Source of the DNA: an uncultured Clostridia bacterium
Lineage (GTDB): Bacteria; Bacillota; Clostridia; Oscillospirales; CAG-382
Direction: 5' to 3'
Assembly (NCBI GenBank): GCA_947305675.1
Contig: CAMZED010000033.1
Span: 1-13,934 of the forward strand
Length of the DNA: 13,934 bases
Each line of letters begins with the position of its first letter. Positions within the stretch are counted from its first letter, which is position 1. The translations under genes and the position numbers were made by a program. The notes beneath the pieces are model-generated. The model was given only the letters and a program-made list of their open reading frames with translations. It searched no databases and was not told the origin of the DNA. Below are positions 6,462 through 13,085 of this stretch, piece by piece.

Positions 6462-7184
6462 ATGACCGGGACGCAGGCAAAACTAAAAGACCTTATTTCA
6501 AAACACAACGACATAGTTTTTTTCGGCGGAGCCGGAGTTTCCACCGAAAGCGGGATCCCGGATTTCAGGTCGGAGGACGGGCTTTACAGCCAAAAATTCG
6601 ATTATCCGCCCGAAACGATGCTTTCCCACGTGTTCTTTTTCAGCCATACTAAAGAGTTTTACGATTTTTACCGGGCGAAAATGATCTGCCCCGGAGTTAA
6701 GCCCAACAAAGCGCATCTCGCTTTGGCGAAGCTCGAACGGGAAGGCAAACTGAAAGCGGTGATAACTCAGAATATCGACGGGCTTCATACCGCCGCGGGC
6801 AGTAAAAACGTGTTTGAACTGCACGGATCGGTTTATCGCAACCGGTGTCTGAAATGCGGCAGGTTTTTCGGGTTGGATGCGATCACGGGCTGTTCCGGCG
6901 TTCCGAAATGCGTTTGCGGCGGAATAATAAAACCCGAAGTGGTACTTTACGGCGAACAGCTCGAAAGCAATACCGTAAACAGCGCCGTAAGTGCGATATC
7001 GCAAAGCGATATGCTTATTGTCGCGGGGACTTCGCTTACGGTTTATCCCGCCGCCGGGTTTTTGAACTGTTTCAACGGCGATTCGCTTGTGCTTATAAAC
7101 CGCGACCCGACTCCTTACGACGGGCGCGCGGATCTTGTCATCCGCGAAAAAGTCGGCGAGACGTTGTGGGAATGCGTCGGCTGA
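6462..7184 (+). CDS. cobB: NAD-dependent protein deacylase, Sir2 family
   Basis: A 240-residue class III deacylase. Motifs in order: GAGVS (23-27) and SGIPDFRS for NAD binding, TQNIDGLH (102-109), catalytic His121 in LHGS, four zinc cysteines C129, C132, C150 and C152, KPEVVLYGE, GTSLTVYPAA (189-198) and INRD. The length fits a bacterial sirtuin without extensions. It removes acyl groups from protein lysines, consuming NAD. The FYDFYRAK segment (66-73) lies where desuccinylase-type sirtuins carry their Tyr/Arg acid pocket; a Tyr and an Arg are present but not at the usual three-residue spacing, so acyl preference is open. GGAGA (6448-6452) sits 9 nt before ATG 6462, one nucleotide after the msrA stop. 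It is the last gene before the terminator at 7203-7240. Confidence 0.95.
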   Translation: MTGTQAKLKDLISKHNDIVFFGGAGVSTESGIPDFRSEDGLYSQKFDYPPETMLSHVFFFSHTKEFYDFYRAKMICPGVKPNKAHLALAKLEREGKLKAVITQNIDGLHTAAGSKNVFELHGSVYRNRCLKCGRFFGLDAITGCSGVPKCVCGGIIKPEVVLYGEQLESNTVNSAVSAISQSDMLIVAGTSLTVYPAAGFLNCFNGDSLVLINRDPTPYDGRADLVIREKVGETLWECVG

Positions 7185-7202
7185 CCGAAACGGAATATCG
7201 TT

Positions 7203-7240
7203 AATACGTTCGCCTTACAGCGAACGTATTTTTTTATTTT
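7203..7240 (+). terminator. Intrinsic terminator after the Sir2 gene
   Basis: An 11-bp perfect stem, AATACGTTCGC (7203-7213) with GCGAACGTATT (7220-7230) around a 6-nt loop, is followed by TTTTTATTTT. It starts 18 nt after the Sir2 stop and closes the MFS-to-Sir2 block. Confidence 0.92.
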
Positions 7241-7315
7241 GAACTCTTTGCTGTATAACAAGTGCAAAAACTGCTAAAAATACCAACAGAAAAAACACTT
7301 TCAGGGGGTTTTAAT

Positions 7316-8065
7316 ATGAAAGACAAAAAACGCGATCCCGAGGAATTCGAGATCGAGGATCTGCGCGAGAAAGATCCGTTTGTAAAAAAAGCGGCGAAAT
7401 TCTCGGCTTTTATTTACCTCGGCCTGGCAATACTGGTCGTGATAGTTGCAACGGTGGGGATATTCAGTATATCGTACAGCGACGAAATGCCTCAGGTATC
7501 TGTCCCGAAGGCGGAGCTGAACGACATATCGATTCCCGATATAACAATACCGGACAAGCCCGTGCGCGGCGATCAGAGCGGAGTCACCGCCGATATATCG
7601 CTGCCGGACTTATCTGAGAAGCCGGATGAAACTTCTGACGCACCTTCGAAGCCGACGTTTTTCCGCCCCGTCAACGGCAAGACGGTTAAGGATTACAGTA
7701 TGGACGCGCTTGTGTTTTCGGCGACGATGAAGGATTACCGCGTCCATTCGGGGATCGATATCGAAGCGCCCGTCGGGAGCGAAGTGGTCGCTTATACCGA
7801 CGGCAAAGTAATAAGCGTGCGCGACGACTATTTTTACGGTACGACGGTGGCGATCCAACACGCCGAAGGAGTGGTATCTTACTATATGAACCTTGATCCC
7901 ACGCTTAAGGAAGGAATAAAAGAGGGCGTCGAAGTAAAAGCCGGGCAGGCGATCGGTTCGGTCGGCACGGGAGCAAGGATCGAAAGCGCGGACGCTTCGC
8001 ACCTGCATTTCGAACTTCGGGTAAACGGATCGCTTACCGATCCGGCAGGCGAACTCCCGGAATAA
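7316..8065 (+). CDS. M23 (LytM) family protein, SpoIIQ-like
   Basis: A 249-residue protein: charged cytoplasmic N-terminus (1-27), one membrane helix (about 30-52), a Pro/Asp/Ser-rich linker (55-113), then an M23 domain opening with RPVNGKTVKDYSMD. The zinc ligands H144 and D148 (HSGID) and H231 (HLHFEL, with H229) are kept, but the His expected in the Y-x-H motif is Asn192 (SYYMNLD). Layout and the NGK-V-x-DYSMD start resemble clostridial SpoIIQ, the mother-cell/forespore channel partner of SpoIIIAH, so a sporulation or envelope role is likely, though proof is lacking. AGGGGG at 7303-7308, 7 nt before ATG 7316, fixes the start; an upstream in-frame GTG at 7262 has no ribosome-binding site. 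A possible -10, TATAAC (7254-7259), precedes it; I saw no sigma-F type promoter. Confidence 0.82.
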   Translation: MKDKKRDPEEFEIEDLREKDPFVKKAAKFSAFIYLGLAILVVIVATVGIFSISYSDEMPQVSVPKAELNDISIPDITIPDKPVRGDQSGVTADISLPDLSEKPDETSDAPSKPTFFRPVNGKTVKDYSMDALVFSATMKDYRVHSGIDIEAPVGSEVVAYTDGKVISVRDDYFYGTTVAIQHAEGVVSYYMNLDPTLKEGIKEGVEVKAGQAIGSVGTGARIESADASHLHFELRVNGSLTDPAGELPE

Positions 8066-8084
8066 TTCCGCAAAAACGTTACAG

Positions 8085-8125
8085 AAAGCGCTTACGGGTT
8101 TTATCCGGAAGCGCTTTACTTTTTT
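8085..8125 (+). terminator. Intrinsic terminator after the M23 gene
   Basis: AAAGCGCTT (8085-8093) pairs with AAGCGCTTT (8109-8117), with an inner CGG/CCG extension, followed by AC and six T (8120-8125). Its right arm and U-tract overlap the -35 region of the tex promoter. Confidence 0.85.
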
Positions 8126-8143
8126 CGCCCGGCGTGATATAAT
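8115..8143 (+). promoter_or_regulatory. tex promoter, extended -10
   Basis: TTTACT (8115-8120), a 17-nt spacer, then TATAAT (8138-8143) preceded by TGA, which gives an extended -10 (TGnTATAAT). The predicted start of transcription is near 8150, leaving a leader of only about 22 nt before ATG 8172. The -35 lies in the terminator of the upstream gene. Confidence 0.8.
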
Positions 8144-8171
8144 GACGGAAAGCAAAAAGCGGAGGATATTT

Positions 8172-10316
8172 ATGGATATAATCGCAAAACTCGCCTCGGA
8201 ACTCAATATTCGTCCTACTCAGGCGGAAGCGGCGGTGAAGCTGATCGACGAGGGGAACACCATACCCTTTATCGCACGGTACCGCAAAGAAGCGACCGGA
8301 TCGCTTGACGACGACATACTGCGCGACCTGGGCGAAAAACTGGAATTTTACCGCACGCTCGACGCACGCCGCGCCGACGTCCGCAGACTTATTGACGAGC
8401 AGGGCAAGCTCGATGACGAACTGATCGCCGCGATCGAAAACGCGCAGACGCTTTCCGAACTCGAAGACATTTACCGTCCCTACCGCCCGAAACGCCGCAC
8501 ACGCGCTTCGATAGCCGCGGAAGCGGGGCTTGTGCCGCTTGCCGAAACGATGCTGGAACAGGACGTGAATACCGATATCGCCGCCGAGGCCGAAAAATAC
8601 GTCGACCCCGAAAAGAAGATAAACACCGCGCAGGACGCGCTTAACGGCGCGATGGACGTTATTGCAGAACGCGTCTCCGATAACGCCGAATTCCGCAAAT
8701 GGATAAGGGAACACACCGCCAAATACGGCAAACTCGTATCGAAATCCAAAACCGAAGAAGACAGCGTTTACCGGCTTTATTACGATTATTCCGAACTGCT
8801 GTCGAGAATGCCTTCCCACAGGATCCTTGCCGTGAATCGCGGCGAAAACGAGGGAATACTCAGCGTAAAAGTGGAGATCGACGGCGAATATATATGCAAT
8901 TGGTTGAAATCGAGAATGCTTTCGGCAAAAGAATGCAGTTCAAGCGAATACATAAGAAAAGCCGTCGACGACGGCTATGAAAGGCTTATCGCGCCTTCGA
9001 TACAGACCGAGATGCGCAATATGCTTACCGAATCGGCGCAGGAGCAAGCGATAAAAGTTTTCGGCGAAAACCTTAAAAACCTGCTTATGCTTCCGCCCGT
9101 CAGGGGGAAAGTCGTCATGGGGTTCGACCCGGCTTACCGCACCGGGTGCAAGATCGCCGTTGTTGACGACGTCGGCGACGTGCTTGCCACCACGGTCGTT
9201 TATCCCACCCCGCCGCAGAACAAGACCGCCGAGGCTAAGGAAGCGCTTAAAAGACTGATAAACAAACACAAGGTGGATATAATCTCTATCGGAAACGGCA
9301 CCGCCTCGAAAGAAAGCGAAATATTCGTCGCCGAACTGATAAGCGAACTCGACCGGCCGGTAAGTTATATAATGACCAACGAGGCGGGCGCCTCGGTTTA
9401 TTCGGCTTCGAAGCTCGCCGCCGAGGAATTCCCGCAGTATGACGTTTCGCTGAGAAGCGCGGTTTCGATAGCAAGAAGGCTTCAGGACCCGCTCGCCGAG
9501 CTTGTAAAGATCGATCCGAAAGCGATCGGAGTCGGGCAATATCAGCACGATTGCGACCAGAAATTGCTCGATCAATCGCTCGCCGGGGTAGTGGAATCCT
9601 GCGTTTCGGGCGTCGGAGCCGACCTGAACACCGCGTCGGTATCGCTGCTTTCGCATATCGCCGGGATAAATAAAAAGATCGCAAAAAGTATTTACGATTA
9701 CCGCACGGAGAACTCCCGCTTTAAAACGCGCGCCGAATTACTTAAAGTAAAAGGCGTGGGCGAAAAAGCCTATAAACAGTGCGTAGGATTCCTTCGCGTG
9801 CCGGAAAGCAAAGAGGTCCTCGATAACACCGCGGTCCACCCCGAAAGCTATCCCGCGGCTTATGCGCTGCTGCAAAAACTCGGCTATACCTCCGACGACG
9901 TAAAGGCGCGCAAGATCGGCGGGCTGAGATCGAAAGTCGAATCGGGCGACAAAGAACGCCTTGCTTCCGACCTCGGTATAGGCGTTCCGACAATGATGGA
10001 TATAATAAGCGAACTTGAAAAACCCGGGCGCGACCCGCGTGACGAACTTCCGCCGCAGATATTGCGTACCGACGCAATGGATATATCTTACCTCAAACCG
10101 GGAATGGAATTCCAGGGAACCGTACGCAACGTCGCGGATTTCGGGGCGTTCGTCGATATCGGCGTACATCAGGACGGGCTGGTGCATATAAGCCGTCTGA
10201 GCAAACGTTTCGTGAAACGCGCTTCGGACATCGTGAAAGTCGGAGATATCATAAAAGTGAGAGTGATCGACGTTGACGTTGCAAAAAAACGCATTTCTTT
10301 GGAAAAAATCGATTAA
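8172..10316 (+). CDS. tex: Tex family transcription accessory / RNA-binding protein
   Basis: A 714-residue Tex protein, the usual length. Domains in order: helical Tex N-terminal region (about 1-185, with TIPFIARYRKE-x-TG-x-LD near the start), YqgF/RNase H-like domain (about 313-450, VMGFDPAYRTGCK), helix-hairpin-helix pair (about 486-545, HIAGINKKIAKSIYDYR and LLKVKGVGEKAYKQ) and a C-terminal S1 domain (about 643-712, FQGTVRNVADFGAFVDIG). Tex proteins bind nucleic acid and affect transcription and gene expression; the exact reaction is not settled. GGAGG at 8161-8165 is 6 nt before ATG 8172. The in-frame ATG at 8142 overlaps the promoter -10 and cannot be the start. It is monocistronic by context, with its own promoter and a promoter again before gdhA. 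Assignment is firm. Confidence 0.96.
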   Translation: MDIIAKLASELNIRPTQAEAAVKLIDEGNTIPFIARYRKEATGSLDDDILRDLGEKLEFYRTLDARRADVRRLIDEQGKLDDELIAAIENAQTLSELEDIYRPYRPKRRTRASIAAEAGLVPLAETMLEQDVNTDIAAEAEKYVDPEKKINTAQDALNGAMDVIAERVSDNAEFRKWIREHTAKYGKLVSKSKTEEDSVYRLYYDYSELLSRMPSHRILAVNRGENEGILSVKVEIDGEYICNWLKSRMLSAKECSSSEYIRKAVDDGYERLIAPSIQTEMRNMLTESAQEQAIKVFGENLKNLLMLPPVRGKVVMGFDPAYRTGCKIAVVDDVGDVLATTVVYPTPPQNKTAEAKEALKRLINKHKVDIISIGNGTASKESEIFVAELISELDRPVSYIMTNEAGASVYSASKLAAEEFPQYDVSLRSAVSIARRLQDPLAELVKIDPKAIGVGQYQHDCDQKLLDQSLAGVVESCVSGVGADLNTASVSLLSHIAGINKKIAKSIYDYRTENSRFKTRAELLKVKGVGEKAYKQCVGFLRVPESKEVLDNTAVHPESYPAAYALLQKLGYTSDDVKARKIGGLRSKVESGDKERLASDLGIGVPTMMDIISELEKPGRDPRDELPPQILRTDAMDISYLKPGMEFQGTVRNVADFGAFVDIGVHQDGLVHISRLSKRFVKRASDIVKVGDIIKVRVIDVDVAKKRISLEKID

Positions 10317-10332
10317 ATACGCAAGAAAGCTA

Positions 10333-10361
10333 TTGCATTCTTTCAAAAAGTGTTGTATAAT
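10333..10361 (+). promoter_or_regulatory. gdhA promoter
   Basis: TTGCAT (10333-10338), a 17-nt spacer and TATAAT (10356-10361), a near-consensus sigma-A promoter. It starts 16 nt after the tex stop. The expected transcript begins near 10368, about 27 nt before the gdhA ATG. No operator-like palindrome was seen around it. Confidence 0.85.
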
Positions 10362-10394
10362 TCAGCATTATTAATTCAATCGGAGGAGATCATC

Positions 10395-11738
10395 ATGCAA
10401 ATCAACAACGCCTACCTCGCAGAGGTATATCAAAAAGTCGAAAAACGCAACCCCGGTGAAAAGGAATTTCTCCAGGCGGTGGGCGAAGTGCTTGAATCGC
10501 TTGTTCCCGTTATAGAAAAACGCCCCGACCTTGTAAGCAGCGGCGTTGTGGAACGGCTGGTCGAGCCGGAACGGTTTATTCAGTTCCGCGTCGCCTGGAC
10601 GGATGACAGCGGCAAGGTTCAGGTGAACCGCGGGTTCCGCGTTCAGTACAACAGCGCGATCGGTCCTTATAAAGGCGGTCTGCGTTTTCATCCCAGCGTT
10701 TGTTCCTCGGTGATCAAATTCCTCGGATTTGAACAGATCTTCAAAAACTCGCTCACCGGGCTGCCCATGGGCGGCGGCAAGGGCGGTTCGGATTTCGACC
10801 CGAAGGGCAAATCGGATAACGAGGTAATGCGCTTCTGCCAGGCGTTTATGACCGAACTGCAAAAATACATCGGACCGGATACCGACGTTCCCGCCGGGGA
10901 TATCGGCGTCGGAGCAAGAGAGATCGGCTTCCTTTTCGGCCAATACAAACGCATCCGCGATGAATTTTCCGGCGTGCTCACCGGCAAAGGCCTCACCTAC
11001 GGCGGTTCGCTTGCAAGAACGCAGGCTACCGGTTACGGGCTTTGCTATTTCACCGACAATATGCTTAAAAAGAAAGGCGATTCGTTCGTCGGCAAAAAAG
11101 TCGTCATAAGCGGCTCGGGCAACGTCGCCATCTACGCCTGCGAGAAAGCGACTCAGCTCGGCGCAAAAGTCGTTGCAATGTCTGATTCCAACGGTTACGT
11201 ATATGACGCAAACGGCATAAATCTTGCGGTAGTTAAGCAGATTAAAGAAGTAGAGCGCGGCAGGATAAAAGAATACGCGGCTCGCGTTCCAGGCGCGGTT
11301 TATACCGAGGGCAAGGGGATCTGGAACATCAAATGCGATATCGCTCTCCCCTGCGCTACGCAGAACGAACTTAACGGCGACGACGCCAAAGCGCTCATCG
11401 CCAACGGCGTTAAATACGTCGCCGAGGGCGCGAATATGCCCTCGACACCCGAAGCCATCGAACTTTTCCTTGCAAACGGGATCTATTTCGGCCCGGCAAA
11501 AGCAGCGAACGCCGGCGGCGTTGCCACTTCCGGTCTTGAAATGAGCCAGAACAGTATGCGTCTTTCCTGGACTTTTGAAGAAGTCGACGAAAAACTTTGC
11601 GGTATTATGAAGAACATATTCGAAAACGCTTCCGCCGCCGCAAAAGAATACGCACAGGAGGACAATCTTGTCGCCGGGGCGAACATCGCCGGGTTCCTCA
11701 AAGTCGCCGAAGCAATGAAGGCTCAGGGCGTGTTATAA
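10395..11738 (+). CDS. gdhA: NADP-type glutamate dehydrogenase
   Basis: A 447-residue enzyme of the hexameric class, which interconverts 2-oxoglutarate plus ammonium and glutamate. The N-terminal substrate domain has PYKGGLRFHP (K93), PMGGGKGGSDFDPKG (catalytic K129) and PAGDIGVG with the catalytic D169. The Rossmann domain starts at GSGNVA (240-245), followed by SDSNGY (263-268) at the cofactor-selecting turn; this form and the approximately 450-residue length fit NADP-specific GdhA, used mainly for ammonia assimilation. GGAGG at 10382-10386 lies 8 nt before ATG 10395. The frame can be extended upstream to 10350, but that start overlaps the promoter -10. The last codons are part of a 17-bp tandem duplication, and a strong terminator follows. 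Assignment is firm; cofactor preference is inferred. Confidence 0.96.
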   Translation: MQINNAYLAEVYQKVEKRNPGEKEFLQAVGEVLESLVPVIEKRPDLVSSGVVERLVEPERFIQFRVAWTDDSGKVQVNRGFRVQYNSAIGPYKGGLRFHPSVCSSVIKFLGFEQIFKNSLTGLPMGGGKGGSDFDPKGKSDNEVMRFCQAFMTELQKYIGPDTDVPAGDIGVGAREIGFLFGQYKRIRDEFSGVLTGKGLTYGGSLARTQATGYGLCYFTDNMLKKKGDSFVGKKVVISGSGNVAIYACEKATQLGAKVVAMSDSNGYVYDANGINLAVVKQIKEVERGRIKEYAARVPGAVYTEGKGIWNIKCDIALPCATQNELNGDDAKALIANGVKYVAEGANMPSTPEAIELFLANGIYFGPAKAANAGGVATSGLEMSQNSMRLSWTFEEVDEKLCGIMKNIFENASAAAKEYAQEDNLVAGANIAGFLKVAEAMKAQGVL

Positions 11739-11761
11739 TTATCAGCGTGTTATAATTATCA
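11728..11761 (+). repeat. Perfect 17-bp tandem duplication across the gdhA stop
   Basis: GCGTGTTATAATTATCA occurs at 11728-11744 and again, without a gap, at 11745-11761. The first copy contains the last codons and the TAA stop of gdhA (11736-11738); the second is wholly downstream. The duplication leaves the protein unchanged and pushes the terminator 17 nt further away. Confidence 0.95.
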
Positions 11762-11771
11762 ATCACGGAAA

Positions 11772-11806
11772 AACGTCTTTCCCCGAAACGGGAAAGACGT
11801 TTTTTT
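11772..11806 (+). terminator. Intrinsic terminator of gdhA
   Basis: A 12-bp stem, AACGTCTTTCCC (11772-11783) with GGGAAAGACGTT (11790-11801) around CGAAAC, is followed by a run of T to 11806. The mirrored A-run on the left means it could also act on minus-strand transcripts. Confidence 0.93.
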
Positions 11807-11810
11807 ACAG

Positions 11811-11842
11811 AAAAAGCGGCGGCGTTTACCGGACACCGCCGC
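11811..11842 (-). terminator. Minus-strand intrinsic terminator of the putative small RNA
   Basis: Read on the minus strand, GCGGCGG (11842-11836) pairs with CCGCCGC (11822-11816) and is followed at once by five T (11815-11811). On the plus strand the same hairpin is followed by TTCTCTT, a poorer tract. It therefore fits best as the end of a leftward transcript started at the promoter near 11928-11956. Confidence 0.7.
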
Positions 11843-11921
11843 CTTCTCTTACGGCCGACTTGCGTCGAACGTATGAATGAAAGGAACTTTATATGAAGAA
11901 AGACGTTGCAATCAACTTCTT
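11811..11921 (-). ncRNA. Putative small RNA, about 111 nt
   Basis: A consensus minus-strand promoter ends at 11928 and predicts a start at about 11921 (an A). An intrinsic terminator ends at 11811. The minus strand has no ATG in this interval, and the TTG and GTG codons found have no ribosome-binding site and open only very short frames. The transcript has a U/C-rich, probably unpaired stretch, GUUCCUUUCAUUCAU (complement of 11870-11884). This stretch would pair with GAAAGGAAC-type Shine-Dalgarno regions, as trans-acting small RNAs often do. An operator-like palindrome sits in the promoter spacer. No known small-RNA family was recognised. Promoter, terminator and lack of a gene are seen in the sequence; the role is inferred. 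Confidence 0.55.
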
Positions 11922-11927
11922 GACAAT

Positions 11928-11956
11928 ATTATAGTTAGCCGAGGCTAACTTGTCAA
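11928..11956 (-). promoter_or_regulatory. Consensus sigma-A promoter, leftward
   Basis: On the minus strand: TTGACA (11956-11951), exactly 17 nt, then TATAAT (11933-11928). Both hexamers are perfect consensus. The plus strand also has TTGACA (11920-11925), but no acceptable -10 at 16-18 nt, so leftward activity is favoured. Confidence 0.85.
11934..11949. promoter_or_regulatory. Palindromic operator in the promoter spacer
   Basis: GTTAGCC-ga-GGCTAAC is a perfect 7+7 palindrome that fills the spacer between -35 and -10, leaving only one spacer base outside it. A repressor bound here would block RNA polymerase. The half-site GGCTAAC resembles the half-sites of DtxR/IdeR/MntR-type metal regulators (TTAGG-x-TAG-x-CTAA). 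The outer TTGACAA (11920-11926) and TTGTCAA (11950-11956) add a second, wider inverted repeat. Operator function is likely; the regulator's identity is a guess. Confidence 0.65.
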
Positions 11957-11992
11957 TAGGAAAATCAAAAATTTTTTAAATTTTTTTCGCCT

Positions 11993-12013
11993 TGAAAAAT
12001 CCGGCGTCGGACG
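11993..12013 (-). terminator. Weak minus-strand terminator candidate after the kinase-like gene
   Basis: On the minus strand a short TCCG-ACGC-CGGA hairpin is followed by TTTTT, just past the stop of the 12015-13067 gene. The stem is only 4 bp, so read-through toward the small-RNA locus in the same direction is possible. Confidence 0.3.
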
Positions 12014-12014
12014 G

Positions 12015-13067
12015 TCAGATGTCGGAAAACTCGGCTGAGACCAACGCCAGAAGATAAAGCGGAAGGCTGTCGGAAAGTTCAAACTCGGCAAACGCCGTAA
12101 CGTCGGCCAGCGCGCAGCGTATGACAAACGAAAGGCGTTCACCGTGCGGAGCGCGGGAATGCTCGGTTTTCAGTTCCCACATACTGCCCGAAGCGAGCAT
12201 ACGCATAAGATAAACATCGGGTGTAAGCCCGCGGCTGTCTTTGACAAAGTCGGCGCGGGTCATGCGCTCGCGGCTGATATATTCGCAATAATCCGGTTCG
12301 AGCGAGGTTATTGCCGAAACGCGGAACCGGGCGATCCCGTCTTCAACGTTCCCCGAAAACTCCAGTCGATTGTCGACAGACGCCGCCGCAAGGTCGGACG
12401 CGGCAACCGCGAGCGCCGCGGCAAAAGACCGTTCCGAGCCGAAAACCGTTATCTCACGCGGGAGAGGCGAACCGACAAACCCGACTTTCGGGTCTGCCGC
12501 AAGGCCTTCAAGAGCGCTCATTATCCCGCGCAAAGTCCCGACGGCGTCGAAGGGACGCATATCCTCTTTACTTGCGCCGCCGATAATTATTCGCATCATA
12601 TCCGCAAGGTGACGCGCCGACCGCGTCGCGATGCGGTCGGGGCGTCGGCCGGCGGAATTCAGCAGCCTTGACGCCGATGCGCTTGTAAGATGCTGGTCGT
12701 AGCCCGAAATTGCGGAATACGCTTCAAGCACGCAATCGCAAAGCTCCGAAGACACTGTGTTGAACAGTAAGAAGGTGATTCCGCGCCCTTTCGCGGCGAT
12801 CGCGTTGCAGGCGATTCCGCCGCGCAATCCTACCCCGGCGGCGCGCCCCGGCGCAAGGGTCCTTATCCTTTCGCATTCCGAAGGAGCAATGAATTTCCCC
12901 ACCGAAGCGCCTTTGCGCAAAAAAGGGATCTGTTCCGCGGCGGCGCGGTTTTTATGGCGTATTATAAGATTTTCGTCGATTATCACGGCGGGAACATCGA
13001 TGCCGGAGATCAGTTTTTCCGATCCCTCGGCGGCTGCTTCCGCCAGATCAGTTACGTTTATAAGCAT
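12015..13067 (-). CDS. PAS plus degenerate histidine-kinase-like protein
   Basis: A 350-residue soluble protein. Residues about 20-105 look like a PAS sensor domain (GIDVPAVIIDENLIIRHKN). Residues 113-165 are helical, like a dimerisation domain, but without the S/E-H-E/D-x-R/K-x-P phosphorylation motif. Residues about 172-318 follow a GHKL ATPase layout: PFDAVGTLRGIM, then VFGSERSFAAALAVAASDLAAAS where the N-box helix should be, then DSRGLTPDVYLMRMLASG where the G2 box should be. The N-box Asn and the G1 D-x-G-x-G are missing, so ATP binding and autophosphorylation are doubtful. The start is ATG 13065-13067: an in-frame stop lies five codons upstream, and the Shine-Dalgarno is poor, which suggests coupling to metH 18 nt before. 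No response regulator is visible. The fold call is moderately sure; the function is unknown. Confidence 0.6.
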   Translation of the reverse strand: MLINVTDLAEAAAEGSEKLISGIDVPAVIIDENLIIRHKNRAAAEQIPFLRKGASVGKFIAPSECERIRTLAPGRAAGVGLRGGIACNAIAAKGRGITFLLFNTVSSELCDCVLEAYSAISGYDQHLTSASASRLLNSAGRRPDRIATRSARHLADMMRIIIGGASKEDMRPFDAVGTLRGIMSALEGLAADPKVGFVGSPLPREITVFGSERSFAAALAVAASDLAAASVDNRLEFSGNVEDGIARFRVSAITSLEPDYCEYISRERMTRADFVKDSRGLTPDVYLMRMLASGSMWELKTEHSRAPHGERLSFVIRCALADVTAFAEFELSDSLPLYLLALVSAEFSDI

Positions 13068-13085
13068 ACCTGTACCGTTTTAAAA

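Noticed and set aside
7262..7315. Upstream GTG start for the M23 protein
   Set aside because: No ribosome-binding site; AGGGGG before 7316 fits much better.
7241..7315. Sigma-F promoter for the SpoIIQ-like gene
   Set aside because: GTATA at 7253 is not followed at 14-16 nt by a GG-rich -10, so only a weak vegetative-type -10 can be claimed.
11893..11934. Plus-strand 13-codon frame (MKKDVAINFLTIL) with an AAAGGA upstream
   Set aside because: It has no promoter on the plus strand, follows a strong terminator, and its complement explains the small-RNA seed; a leader peptide without a following plus-strand gene makes little sense.
11920..11948. Rightward promoter from the plus-strand TTGACA
   Set aside because: The hexamer 17 nt downstream is GGCTAA, not a -10, and there is no plus-strand gene downstream.
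12144..12671. Plus-strand frames opposite the kinase-like and metH genes (also 12954-13490)
   Set aside because: They are antisense shadows of codon-biased minus-strand genes, with arginine-rich, low-complexity translations and no ribosome-binding sites.
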